Shown: positions 1 to 8,507, numbered from the stretch's first letter. The stretch: DNA of 37,863 nt from JAVBLD01 sp031553705 (GCA_031553705.1 JAVBLD010000017.1:1-37863); one strand, 5' to 3'. Numbers and translations are program-made. Notes: generated by a model not told the origin, from the sequence alone.

Positions 1-126
1 TAATTTAAGTGTAAACCAGGCAGAGTAAATGCTTTTGGACTCTAAAACAACAATACTTATCTACACAGTTTTGACCAACAACTACAAGGGGGCAATTTAA
101 AATGGCCAAAGGGGGGCACAATCACT
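1..126. mobile_element. Probable end of an IS21-type insertion sequence
   Basis: G-rich blocks ending in GGGGGC occur at 88-93 and 111-117, 24 bp apart and each preceded by a CCAA- or CAA-rich stretch. Tandem terminal repeats of this kind are known from IS21-family elements in Bacteroidetes. Reading from the other strand, the end would be near 126, with a TG-rich terminus. A short frame at 2-28 (NLSVNQAE, then stop) could be the last codons of an element gene, but this is a guess. The rest of the element is outside the window. The sequence right after 126 starts a different repeat, so the element appears to have inserted next to or into older mobile-element debris. Confidence 0.45.
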
Positions 127-130
127 GGAA

Positions 131-330
131 TTTCCACTTGCGGAATGTATCGTCGCTTTCCGGGTATTTTGTCCGATTCGCCCTGCCGGTAGCCCCGTTT
201 AGGCAGAGCGTTTTTCAGTCAGATATTCCATAAGATAAGTTTGATTTGTAATAATTTTCAAGTAGAAGCCAGTCGCTATTTATAGCTGTAGCCAATTTGA
301 TCCGCACAATGATTTCCACTGATATTTGGA
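131..330 (-). pseudogene. Decayed transposase 3' end (repeat copy 1)
   Basis: Bases 131-255 match 3936-4063 as a diverged direct repeat, with shared blocks such as the GGTATTTT core, CCGTTTA and ATTCCATAA. The second copy lies directly downstream of a recognisable transposase remnant. On the minus strand this copy continues into a reading frame with KVQ...EIIVRI-KLATAI, which lines up with KVR...LLIHAMGKIAIAF at the C-terminus of that transposase. The open frame runs from 424 to 215, but its N-terminal part is not transposase-like. I read it as a fossil of the same element family, not a functional gene. Confidence 0.5.
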
Positions 331-632
331 CCTTGTGCTCACTCATTTTTTGATCCTTCTTTATATAAAGACACCAAAAAGGGGTAGGCAGGATGAATGA
401 GAAGTTTTTTTTTATTTTTTTCAAAAAAATCGATTTAGGTTTGTGAGTGGTAGTTATTTAATGATCGTGTTCCGGCTTTTACTGGCTTGAAAATCATGGT
501 TATAGTACTCTTTAGTATTGCATGTGAGAAACAATACAATACCATCTGGGACATCTATCGATTTGTATAAAATTGGTTATGTTTGTGTTTTGTGTTACTG
601 CCTTTGTACTATTCTCGCTGTTTACCTATGAG

Positions 633-3338
633 TTAGAATTTATAGATAATCTCTACTGTCCAGAATCTACCCAGAAACCACGATGTGGAAGTCTGGACGT
701 AGTTGTCAATGATGCTAATCCTGCGCATATCCGTTCGGTTCAGTATATCGAACATCTTTGCAGTTAACTCCATTTTATTCTTCTTGCCAAACTTGCGACC
801 TACATAGGCATTCCAGATAATCTCATTTCTTATAAAATCAGGCATGGCGGAGTAGTAAGCGTAATTATAATTAGCATTAGTACCAAAGGTGTGCCTCTTC
901 TTTATAACCGTGCGAATCATTGCATTAAGTTGTTGGTTGAAGTAGTAGCTGTTGTTGTCGGAGTTACTGTATGTATAGCCTCCACCGGTGATAGAATAGA
1001 TATTGATGGTTATTTTATTCGAAAAACCGCTGTTGAAGTCCAATCTGAGCGAACCCCCATTGTCCGATCTGACGTTAAGCACTTCATTGAAAATATACGG
1101 CGTTCGGGAATAATCATAGTTCAACTCGGCGCTCAGCGTCGATCGCAGCCATTCGCTCCGTCTCTTGTGGTTTATCCCAGCTTTCACATCCCATTTGCCG
1201 CCTACGTTATCCGGAATCATAAATGTCGTTCCTTGTGTGAACGGATACTTGAATCCCCAATAGTTGTCAGCATCGGAGGTAAAGTAATGGGTTTTATAGG
1301 CGATATAATTCGACGTGTGCGCTGCATTGAAGCTAAACCCATAAGAACCGCCTGTCGAGGGTTTGACGATGTCATACGTTACCATAATCTTGTTAGCCGC
1401 AAGCTGTTTCAAGTTCGGATTACCGGCCTTGAGTATCGACGGGTTGCTGTTGTCTATCACTCCGCGAAGCTGTTCGATCGACATATCGAGTGCGGAAGAG
1501 GAGTAATTGAAACCAAACTTTTTTACTGCACTGAACGAATAGTTGAAAGAGACTGACGACAATAAGGTGTTGAATGTTCTCGGGAACCCGTAATCGCTCG
1601 GAAAGCGCTCGTTCCGTAATATATGTCTATTGTTGAATCCAAGTTCGGCATTAAAGTCTAATGTTTTGTTGTTTAAAGAAAAACCTAATCTACCTCCGTT
1701 GTCGACAGATTTTAATGTATAGTCAAATGTATTCATTATGTCGGTCTGAAGCAGCAGGTTGTCGTATGAAGCCCGCTTGGATGTAACGTTCGAATAATCA
1801 ATGATATATCTCGTTGTAATCGAAGCGTTTTTTGTCAAAGCTATTTCATATCCGATGTTACCCCCATAAGAGATATTTTTACCGTTATTATCGTTTGTGA
1901 GCCAGGTGCTGAAGGAGGTTGTCGCCGTAGTGTCTACCCGCCATCCGTCGCCGTAATTACGGCTGACGGAACCATGTATGGATGCACTGATATTTCCGCC
2001 GTTTTTAAAATAGTAATAATCACTTAAGGAGAAGTTAATCAGGTGATTATTCAGCTTGTTATAACTTTTCATGTCAGAATTTGATACCTCAATTCCGTCG
2101 GTTATGTCGGATACCAAACTACGGTGATCGGACTTGGTGTTATCCATATCAAAGGTGATACCCCCTGATATATTATGTTTTCCCTTGCATAGTGAGAAAT
2201 AGTTACGCGATGCAACGGCTATCGCTTTATTGTCTGATGTGCCGGAAGATCGGTGTACCCTCGATGTATATTGATCCGACGAAAAATAGTCCCGTATACT
2301 GACGGAGCCGTCCTGACTCGAATTATGGTTGAAACGGTTGTCCGATGATATATTAAACGCATTATCTTTCGAACGGTTAACAGACAGCCAAGCCTGATAC
2401 GATTCATTGGGGTGACGTATATGCTGATTTGTGCTGTTAATATGCTCCAATCCCGATTGTAATTGCAGGTCCTCTATAAACAATCCGCTCAATAGACGTT
2501 CCCGGTTTCGTACATCTTCATCGAAATCCTTGTTTTTAGGCGTACTTTGGCCTGCCTCCGCAAGGAGCTCCATCTTTTTAACAATCGTTATTTTTCGCTT
2601 TGTTTTCACATTCATAACCTGTTCCAACGGGGCATTCTCCAGCTCGAAGTGTTTGGCGACATCACTCTGTTGCTTGTATACTTCGATCCCTTCTACATCT
2701 TCCGCATAAATATTTGCGAGCGCTGCCTGTATATCGTTGCCGAACAATCTTCTACCCCCAATAGAGATCCTCGATATGCGTTCACCGTTGAATGTGAGGG
2801 TCCCTTCGTTATATTCTAATCCGGGCATCTGCTTTATCAATTCGCCAAGGTTATCACCTGTCAACGTGTTGAACTTGTTCGCATCGTAAATAACTGTGTC
2901 TCCCCGAACGATCATTGCCAATTTTTTGCCCACCACGACTACCTCGGCAAGTTCCCAGGGATCTTCGACCATAAATATGTCATAGCTGCCCCAAAGATCT
3001 TTACCCGCAAATTTTTTATGAAACGGCTTGTATCCCAAATAAGTTATGGTAACGGATAAGCTGTCTTTTAAAGAGCGGTTGAACTCGACAAGGTTTGACC
3101 CAGTCACTTTTACAACAGTATCCTTTTTATATGCGACTGTTACCACTGCGCCATCTATATAGCTGCCGGAGATCGAATCACGGACATATATACCCCACCA
3201 GTCGAAATCAAGACTGAAGGTTCCATCACGGTTTGCAGTCTGCTTCTCGACTTTAAGTTCACTTTCTTTCATAGTCTGTGCTATTGTCCTCGGAACGATA
3301 AGGGCCAGAAACATCGCGAGCAAAAGAAATGATTTCAT
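633..3338 (-). CDS. TonB-dependent outer-membrane receptor (beta-barrel type)
   Basis: The product of about 901 residues has a signal peptide (MKSFLLLAMFLALIVPRTIAQ), a carboxypeptidase-regulatory-like region at roughly 50-130, a TonB plug domain at roughly 140-240 (GDTVIYDANKF, LIKQMPGLEY, VEGIEVYKQ) and a long C-terminal barrel rich in alternating aromatic residues that ends in Phe (EIIYKF). This is the 'outer membrane beta-barrel' branch of TonB receptors, which usually lacks a SusD partner. The open frame extends 22 codons further upstream, but the start at 3338 was chosen because it places the signal peptide at the N-terminus. The small exported protein upstream is in the same direction and may share its transcript. 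No SusD, protease or sugar enzyme lies next to it, so the ligand is unknown. The gene sits between two transposase fossils. Confidence 0.85.
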   Translation of the reverse strand: MKSFLLLAMFLALIVPRTIAQTMKESELKVEKQTANRDGTFSLDFDWWGIYVRDSISGSYIDGAVVTVAYKKDTVVKVTGSNLVEFNRSLKDSLSVTITYLGYKPFHKKFAGKDLWGSYDIFMVEDPWELAEVVVVGKKLAMIVRGDTVIYDANKFNTLTGDNLGELIKQMPGLEYNEGTLTFNGERISRISIGGRRLFGNDIQAALANIYAEDVEGIEVYKQQSDVAKHFELENAPLEQVMNVKTKRKITIVKKMELLAEAGQSTPKNKDFDEDVRNRERLLSGLFIEDLQLQSGLEHINSTNQHIRHPNESYQAWLSVNRSKDNAFNISSDNRFNHNSSQDGSVSIRDYFSSDQYTSRVHRSSGTSDNKAIAVASRNYFSLCKGKHNISGGITFDMDNTKSDHRSLVSDITDGIEVSNSDMKSYNKLNNHLINFSLSDYYYFKNGGNISASIHGSVSRNYGDGWRVDTTATTSFSTWLTNDNNGKNISYGGNIGYEIALTKNASITTRYIIDYSNVTSKRASYDNLLLQTDIMNTFDYTLKSVDNGGRLGFSLNNKTLDFNAELGFNNRHILRNERFPSDYGFPRTFNTLLSSVSFNYSFSAVKKFGFNYSSSALDMSIEQLRGVIDNSNPSILKAGNPNLKQLAANKIMVTYDIVKPSTGGSYGFSFNAAHTSNYIAYKTHYFTSDADNYWGFKYPFTQGTTFMIPDNVGGKWDVKAGINHKRRSEWLRSTLSAELNYDYSRTPYIFNEVLNVRSDNGGSLRLDFNSGFSNKITINIYSITGGGYTYSNSDNNSYYFNQQLNAMIRTVIKKRHTFGTNANYNYAYYSAMPDFIRNEIIWNAYVGRKFGKKNKMELTAKMFDILNRTDMRRISIIDNYVQTSTSWFLGRFWTVEIIYKF

Positions 3339-3478
3339 ATATATAATTTGGTTTTTATAGTCATATGGAACTCTCAGGCAATATTCATGTTCTTTGGCGA
3401 ACATTTGTTCGTGAGGGTTTCATAATGGCTAAACATGGATTAATACAGCAATATGAGTTCTTTTTGTATATCGTTATT

Positions 3479-3506
3479 CCCTCCCCGAAACTTATCTCGG
3501 GGAGGG
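3479..3506. terminator. Perfect 10-bp hairpin between two genes
   Basis: CCCTCCCCGA at 3479-3488 pairs with TCGGGGAGGG at 3497-3506 across an 8-nt loop. It lies 20 bp past the stop of the 114-residue protein and 140 bp before the receptor start. No clear T-run follows on either strand, so it may be a weak terminator or an mRNA-processing or attenuation hairpin that lowers receptor expression relative to the first gene. Confidence 0.5.
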
Positions 3507-3525
3507 AAGGTGTTATACTCTCCTG

Positions 3526-3870
3526 TCATCTATTAGGCATCATTTGAATTGTCCTCGTATTAATAGTATTTTTTCCAAGATTAATCTTTTCGTATGTAAC
3601 TATAGCGTAACCTTCCGCCTCAATTTTTATTTTATACTCTCCCGCAGGGAGATTAGGGAATGATGCTACACCATCGATGTCTGTTACTACTGATCTTGTC
3701 GTGCCGTTTGGTAATGTTATTGTAACAATGGCGCCTGCCAAGGGAGAGTCGTCATTATCAAGGACGACTCTTTTTAATTCTGATGTTGTTTGTGCATTTG
3801 CTGTTTGCGCGGTAGCCATGCCAGTCACAATCACCACTGCAACAAACATGATCTTAAAAATATTTTTCAT
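3526..3870 (-). CDS. Small exported carboxypeptidase-regulatory-like protein
   Basis: The product has 114 residues, with a signal peptide (MKNIFKIMFVAVVIVTGMAT, cleavage probably near QTANAQ) and a single beta-sandwich domain of the CarboxypepD_reg type: PLAGAIVTITLPNG, TDIDGVASFPNLPAGEYKIKIEAEGY. This fold is normally the N-terminal extension of TonB receptors; here it is free-standing and encoded just upstream of a receptor gene in the same direction. A periplasmic or surface accessory role with that receptor is an inference. No enzyme motif is present. Confidence 0.75.
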   Translation of the reverse strand: MKNIFKIMFVAVVIVTGMATAQTANAQTTSELKRVVLDNDDSPLAGAIVTITLPNGTTRSVVTDIDGVASFPNLPAGEYKIKIEAEGYAIVTYEKINLGKNTINTRTIQMMPNR

Positions 3871-3935
3871 ATTGATTTAAATTTTAAGTTAGTTCCCAAT
3901 CGTAAGCGACTAGGTTGTTTTTGAAGAATTATTTT

Positions 3936-4063
3936 TGGAACTTGCGAAATATACAATCGCTTTTCAGGTATTTTACCTAATTTACTCTGTCTATAGCTCC
4001 GTTTACGACAGAGTATTTTTCAATGAGACATTCCATAAAACAAGTTTAATTAATAATGCGAAT
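3936..4063 (-). repeat. Diverged direct repeat, copy 2 (transposase 3' flank)
   Basis: This stretch aligns with 131-255 over about 125 bp in the same orientation. It lies directly downstream of the transposase remnant that ends at 4070 and probably carries the 3' non-coding end of that element. Both copies have indels relative to each other, so they are old. Confidence 0.6.
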
Positions 4064-4069
4064 CACTAT

Positions 4070-4486
4070 TCAAAATATTAGATAAATAAATGCGATAGCA
4101 ATTTTTCCCATCGCATGAATCAAGAGTCCGGCATTAGATCTGACTTTATTTGCTCTTTGAAAATTTGTATGTTCATTTAACCAATTGAAGAAAGATGCAA
4201 TGGGCTGTCTATCCTTAGACACAGCTTTAGAAAACAAGTCATTATAAGCTTTATCTCTCTGTCTTTCTTCTTCGGATAGAGCCTTGCTTGTTTTCACAGG
4301 TGTAATCATATCTATATTTTGTTTTTCCATTTTTTGTTGGTCGAAATAATTGAAATCAGAATCGGTAAAAACAGGATTAGAATTATTACTGTATCTTTGG
4401 CAGTGATATTTCAGTTCTGATTCGTATAAATCACAGATATACATACAAATTTTTATCAGTTTAAGCTCTTTCTCCTCGGGAATCAT
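4070..4486 (-). pseudogene. Internally deleted DDE-type transposase remnant
   Basis: The frame encodes 138 residues. The first ~45 (LKLIKICMYICDLYESELKY, CQRYSNNSNPVFTDSDF) look like the N-terminus of a Bacteroidetes transposase. The last ~80 (DKAYNDLFSKAVSKDRQP, SFFNWLNEHTNFQRANKVRS, GLLIHAMGKIAIAFIYLIF) look like its C-terminus. The middle, including the catalytic core expected in a protein of several hundred residues, is missing, with the frame kept open across the junction. The family was recognised from memory of similar transposases and not by search; I do not assign an IS family. It cannot be active. Confidence 0.6.
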
Positions 4487-4732
4487 AACTAAAGAAATAT
4501 GTGGAAATATTCATTTAAGTTTATGATTGTCAACATGTTGGACGAGTATTTAATATTTCTTAGTGAATTTGAATATTTTTACTAAATAAATCAGCGAATA
4601 AATTCAACAAGTGATTCACATTATATATATAAGCCACGAAACAAAAAATGAGGTGACAAAAGGATAAACTTTTTTTAATCAAAATTCAAAATAATAAAAT
4701 AAATGCTTTAAGTCTATAGTTTATAAATAAAA
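4487..4732. other. AT-rich intergenic stretch, no gene seen
   Basis: This very AT-rich stretch lies between the transposase remnant and the hairpins downstream of clpB. I see no coding frame, RNA gene or clear promoter. It may include the other end of the decayed element. Confidence 0.4.
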
Positions 4733-4783
4733 AAAGACCCTACATTATTTCCATCATTCCAATGAATATAACATAGGGTCTTT
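4726..4783 (-). terminator. Rho-independent terminator, minus strand
   Basis: AAAGACCCTA at 4733-4742 pairs with TAGGGTCTTT at 4774-4783 around a 31-nt loop that itself holds a small CATT/AATG hairpin. Read on the minus strand, the stem ends in a run of seven or more T, the classic arrangement. It is about 170 bp past the clpB stop and probably ends clpB transcripts that pass the first hairpin. Confidence 0.7.
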
Positions 4784-4878
4784 CAAATTATCCTTATAAA
4801 AAACAATTCTGATAGCTCATTCTTAAAAAATATAGAAATTCTGGCAGGGTCAGAAAGAAAAACTTAATTTACCAGAAC

Positions 4879-4925
4879 AAATCTCTTCCCGGTATAGGTT
4901 GTTTGCCTATACCGGGAAGAGATTT
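4879..4925. terminator. Perfect 20-bp hairpin just after clpB
   Basis: Bases 4879-4898 pair without mismatch with 4906-4925 across a 7-nt loop (TTGTTTG). It begins 25 bp past the clpB stop codon. The T-run is better on the plus strand (ATTTTTAG) than on the minus strand, but the stem is strong enough to end or stabilise clpB mRNA. Confidence 0.7.
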
Positions 4926-4950
4926 TTAGAAAGATTGGTTGATATATTAT

Positions 4951-7539
4951 TTAGTTTTTGAAAATAATATGACCGTCTTTTACGTCGATGATGATCCGGC
5001 TATCTCTGGAAACCTGTTCCGACAGGATCTGTTTTGACAAATCGTTTAGTAAATTCCGTTGAATTACCCGCTTTACCGGACGGGCACCGAATTGCGGATC
5101 AAAACCCTCATTGGCGATCCACTCGACGGCCTTATCGGTAACTTCAATAATAATGTTGTTATTGGCCAGCATTTTATTGACACTGTTAAGCTGTAACCGG
5201 ACAATGTCCACAATTTCCGGTTTTGACAGCGGCGTGAACATGATGATTTCATCGATCCGGTTTAGGAACTCCGGGCGTATCGTCTGTTTCAGCAGTTCGA
5301 ATACCTCGGTATTGGTTCTTTCCAATACCTCCTCCCTGTTGGAATCGTTCAGACCTTTCAGTTTTTCCTGGATAATGTGTGCTCCGATGTTTGAGGTCAT
5401 AATGATGATCGTATTCTTGAAATCAACCACTCGCCCTTTGTTATCGGTCAGCCTGCCGTCGTCCAGCACCTGTAGCAGGATGTTGAAAACATCGGGGTGC
5501 GCTTTCTCGATCTCGTCCAGCAGGATCACTGAATAGGGCTTCCGTCTGACGGCTTCGGTCAGCTGTCCCCCTTCGTCGTATCCTATATATCCCGGAGGCG
5601 CTCCGATCAGGCGGGATACGGAGTGTCTTTCCTGATATTCCGACATATCAATGCGGGTCATCAGGCTTTCGTCGTCAAACAGGAACTCCGCCAATGCTTT
5701 CGCCAGTTCGGTTTTACCTACGCCGGTGGTGCCCAGGAAGATAAACGAACCGATCGGCCGTTTGGCATCCTGCAAGCCGGCCCTGTTTCGGCGTACCGCA
5801 TCAGCCAGAGCGGCAATGGCCACATCTTGGCCTACTACTCTTCTATGCAACTCTTTTTCCAACGAGAGCAGTTTCATTCTTTCACTTTGCATCATCCGAT
5901 TGACCGGGATTCCGGTCCATTTTGACACGATGGCCGCAATATCGTCCTCCGTTACCTCTTCCCGGATCAGCGACTCTTTGCGCTGCATCTCCAAGAGCTT
6001 TGCATGTAACGTCTCTATCCGTTGTTCGGCCTCTTTGATTTTTCCATACCGCAGTTCGGCCACTTTGCCGTAGTCGCCTTCCCGTTCGGCACGGCTGGCT
6101 TCGAATTTATATTGTTCAATAGCGTCTTTGTTTTTTTGAATCTCGTCGATCAACGAACGTTCCGATTGCCATTGCGCCCGCAATTTATTGCGCTCTTCAT
6201 TCAGCTCGGCCAGTTCCCTTTTGATGTCGTCCAACTTTTTGCTTTCCCCTTCCCGTTTGATTGCCTCTTTTTCGATCTCCAACTGTTGAATTTTCCGATC
6301 AAGCTCGTCGATCTCCTCGGGCACCGAGTTCATCTCCAGCCGTAGCTTAGCCGCAGCCTCATCGACAAGGTCGATTGCCTTGTCCGGAAGAAAACGGTCC
6401 GAAATATACCGGTGTGATAACTCCACTGATGCAATGATTGCATTATCGGTGATACGTACTTTATGGTGGTTTTCATACCGCTCTTTTAATCCCCGCATAA
6501 TACTGATCGCACTGATCACATCCGGTTCGTCGATCATCACCTTCTGGAAACGACGCTCCAGCGCTTTGTCCTGTTCGAAATATTTCTGGTATTCGTTTAG
6601 GGTCGTTGCTCCGATAGCGCGCAGGTCGCCTCTTGCCAGGGCCGGTTTCAAAATATTGGCTGCGTCCATGGCTCCTTCTGATTTTCCGGCTCCGACCAGG
6701 GTATGTATCTCATCAATAAACAGGACAATTTCCCCTTCGGAAGAGATCACTTCGTTTACAACTGCTTTCAACCGTTCCTCAAACTCCCCTTTATATTTTG
6801 CTCCTGCAATCAACGCACCCATGTCGAGTGAAAAGATATTTTTGGAGGCCAAGTTCGAAGGGACATCGCCATTAACAATCCGTTGCGCCAACCCCTCTGC
6901 GATGGCTGTTTTACCTACTCCCGGTTCGCCGATCAGGATCGGGTTGTTCTTTGTCCTGCGGGAGAGGATCTGGAGCACGCGCCGGATCTCGTCGTCCCGT
7001 CCGATCACCGGATCAAGTTTCCCGTTTCGTGCCCGCTCATTCAGGTTGATTGCATAGCGACCCAATGCATCATAGCTCTCTTCCGCCGACTGCGAGTTTA
7101 CTTTCGAACCTTTTCTTAACTCCGCGATGGCTGCTTTGGTCTCTTTTTCGGTCATGCCGCTGTCTTTCAGTAGTTGCGCTACCTGGTCTTTTGTCTCCAT
7201 CAGGCCTAACAGGATATGTTCCAGGGAGATATATTGGTCTCCCATCTCTCCTGCCAGCTTGGTCGCTTTTTCCAATGCTTTGTTACAATCATTGGAGAGA
7301 TAGACGTTACCTCCGGAGACTTTCGGATAGGAATCGATGATCCGGTCCAAAGCGGTTAATAGGTTCGTTCTATTAATACTGAGTTTGTTGAAGATAAAAT
7401 CAGTAACGTTTTCGCCTATTTTGACCACACTCTTTAACAAATGGCCGGTCTCAACGGCTTGTTGTCCTTTACTCTGAGCAAGTTGCACCGCTTCTTGCAG
7501 GGCCTCTTGCGACTTGATAGTATAATTGTTCATATTCAT
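4951..7539 (-). CDS. clpB: ClpB protein-disaggregating AAA+ chaperone
   Basis: The product of 862 residues is full length for ClpB. It has an N-terminal Clp repeat domain (about 1-150; MNMNNYTIKSQEALQEAVQ), a first AAA domain with Walker A GEPGVGKT at 204-211 and Walker B VLFIDEIHTL, a charged coiled-coil middle domain at about 400-520, and a second AAA domain with Walker A GTTGVGKT at 603-610, Walker B VILLDEIEKAHPD and arginine-finger region RPEFLNRIDE. The coiled-coil insert separates it from ClpA and ClpC. In the cytoplasm it works with DnaK to pull apart aggregates after heat or other stress. It is a single gene, with hairpins downstream and two palindromes upstream that may carry stress control. 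Confidence 0.97.
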   Translation of the reverse strand: MNMNNYTIKSQEALQEAVQLAQSKGQQAVETGHLLKSVVKIGENVTDFIFNKLSINRTNLLTALDRIIDSYPKVSGGNVYLSNDCNKALEKATKLAGEMGDQYISLEHILLGLMETKDQVAQLLKDSGMTEKETKAAIAELRKGSKVNSQSAEESYDALGRYAINLNERARNGKLDPVIGRDDEIRRVLQILSRRTKNNPILIGEPGVGKTAIAEGLAQRIVNGDVPSNLASKNIFSLDMGALIAGAKYKGEFEERLKAVVNEVISSEGEIVLFIDEIHTLVGAGKSEGAMDAANILKPALARGDLRAIGATTLNEYQKYFEQDKALERRFQKVMIDEPDVISAISIMRGLKERYENHHKVRITDNAIIASVELSHRYISDRFLPDKAIDLVDEAAAKLRLEMNSVPEEIDELDRKIQQLEIEKEAIKREGESKKLDDIKRELAELNEERNKLRAQWQSERSLIDEIQKNKDAIEQYKFEASRAEREGDYGKVAELRYGKIKEAEQRIETLHAKLLEMQRKESLIREEVTEDDIAAIVSKWTGIPVNRMMQSERMKLLSLEKELHRRVVGQDVAIAALADAVRRNRAGLQDAKRPIGSFIFLGTTGVGKTELAKALAEFLFDDESLMTRIDMSEYQERHSVSRLIGAPPGYIGYDEGGQLTEAVRRKPYSVILLDEIEKAHPDVFNILLQVLDDGRLTDNKGRVVDFKNTIIIMTSNIGAHIIQEKLKGLNDSNREEVLERTNTEVFELLKQTIRPEFLNRIDEIIMFTPLSKPEIVDIVRLQLNSVNKMLANNNIIIEVTDKAVEWIANEGFDPQFGARPVKRVIQRNLLNDLSKQILSEQVSRDSRIIIDVKDGHIIFKN

Positions 7540-7633
7540 GACCTGGTCTGTTTGATTTTCAAGTATAGATGATACAAACTTTATACCGGATGATCATCTG
7601 AAAAGTTGTACGGCTTTTTCAAAAGGAAGGAAA

Positions 7634-7676
7634 TGACAGAATGTCATATAAAAACAAAAAAAATGACAAAATGTCA
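7634..7676. promoter_or_regulatory. Two TGACA-N3-TGTCA palindromes upstream of clpB
   Basis: TGACA-GAA-TGTCA lies at 7634-7646 and TGACA-AAA-TGTCA at 7664-7676, with centres exactly 30 bp apart, close to three helical turns. They are 95-137 bp upstream of the clpB start and downstream of rsmE. The form and spacing suggest an operator for a dimeric regulator binding one DNA face. They do not match the CIRCE/HrcA operator. The regulator is not identified. Confidence 0.55.
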
Positions 7677-7768
7677 AAAACGCATAGGGGCAAGGAGCAG
7701 ATAGCAGGTGGTAAGAGGGGTGTCTTGCTGAGAGTTAGTTTGAGGGTTGAAATATCCTGAGTTTATAT

Positions 7769-8476
7769 TCAGGATGCGTCGTTTATAAAATGGATGCTGT
7801 GACAGGCTATCATTCCGGCTGTTTCTGTCCGTAACCGGCTATTCCCTAATGTGATCGGTTGGAATCCGGCTTGTGTTGCCATCTCTATCTCTTCTTCCGA
7901 AAAATCGCCCTCCGGCCCGATCAGGATGATGGCATGGCTCCCCGGACAATACACTTCATCTAATCTTTTTTTATCACTGTCGTGGCAATGCGCGATAAAT
8001 TTTTGCCCCTCGTTGCATGAGGAGATAAATTGTTTGAATCCGGCCATCGGATTCAATTTCGGCAAATAGGCTTTTACCGATTGCTTCATAGCTGAGATCA
8101 GTATCTTCTCCAATCGTTCTTCTTTTACTGTTTTTCGCTCGGAGTGGCGGGTATCGAGCATCGTGATTTCGTCAATCCCGATTTCAGTGCATTTTTCCAA
8201 CATCCATTCTATCCGGTCGATGTTTTTTGTCGGGGCAATTGCAATATGGATATAAAAGTTTCGCTTTCCATAGCCGGTGATTTTTTCGATGCACCGGATG
8301 CGACAGCCCTGTACTGCAGCTTTGTCTATAATGCCCCGGTAGTAGTTTCCCCGCCCGTCGACCAGCGAAACCTCGCCTCCTTCGACAAGCCGCAATACCC
8401 GCACACAGTGCTTTGATTCTTCGGCGTTTAACGTATAGTATGGTTCTTCTATGTCAGGCGTGTAAAACAGGTGCAT
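7769..8476 (-). CDS. rsmE: 16S rRNA m3U1498 methyltransferase RsmE
   Basis: The product has 235 residues, the usual length. The N-terminal PUA-like part begins MHLFYTPDIEEPYY, with HCVRVLRLVEGGEVSLVDGRG. The C-terminal SPOUT domain carries the knot motifs LIGPEGDFSEEEIEMA and LGNSRLRTETAGM, where S-adenosylmethionine binds. It methylates N3 of U1498 in 16S rRNA on the 30S subunit. It is a single gene on the minus strand, with its own probable promoter. Confidence 0.95.
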   Translation of the reverse strand: MHLFYTPDIEEPYYTLNAEESKHCVRVLRLVEGGEVSLVDGRGNYYRGIIDKAAVQGCRIRCIEKITGYGKRNFYIHIAIAPTKNIDRIEWMLEKCTEIGIDEITMLDTRHSERKTVKEERLEKILISAMKQSVKAYLPKLNPMAGFKQFISSCNEGQKFIAHCHDSDKKRLDEVYCPGSHAIILIGPEGDFSEEEIEMATQAGFQPITLGNSRLRTETAGMIACHSIHFINDAS

Positions 8477-8507
8477 AATCCGATTTTTAAAAGTCTTGTA
8501 TTTAAAG

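Noticed and set aside
430..632. Intergenic region past the receptor stop checked for a gene or terminator
   Set aside because: Only a weak 6-bp inverted repeat (GTATTG/CAATAC near 515-535) was seen, too little to call.
891..1556. A 221-codon plus-strand frame inside the TonB receptor gene
   Set aside because: It lies wholly antisense to a clear receptor barrel and shows no family resemblance.
5111..7340. Several long open frames on the plus strand inside clpB
   Set aside because: They are antisense shadows of a well-conserved gene, with no recognisable domains or start signals.
7634..7676. The clpB palindromes considered as a CIRCE/HrcA operator
   Set aside because: CIRCE has longer 9-bp arms with a 9-bp spacer and a different sequence.
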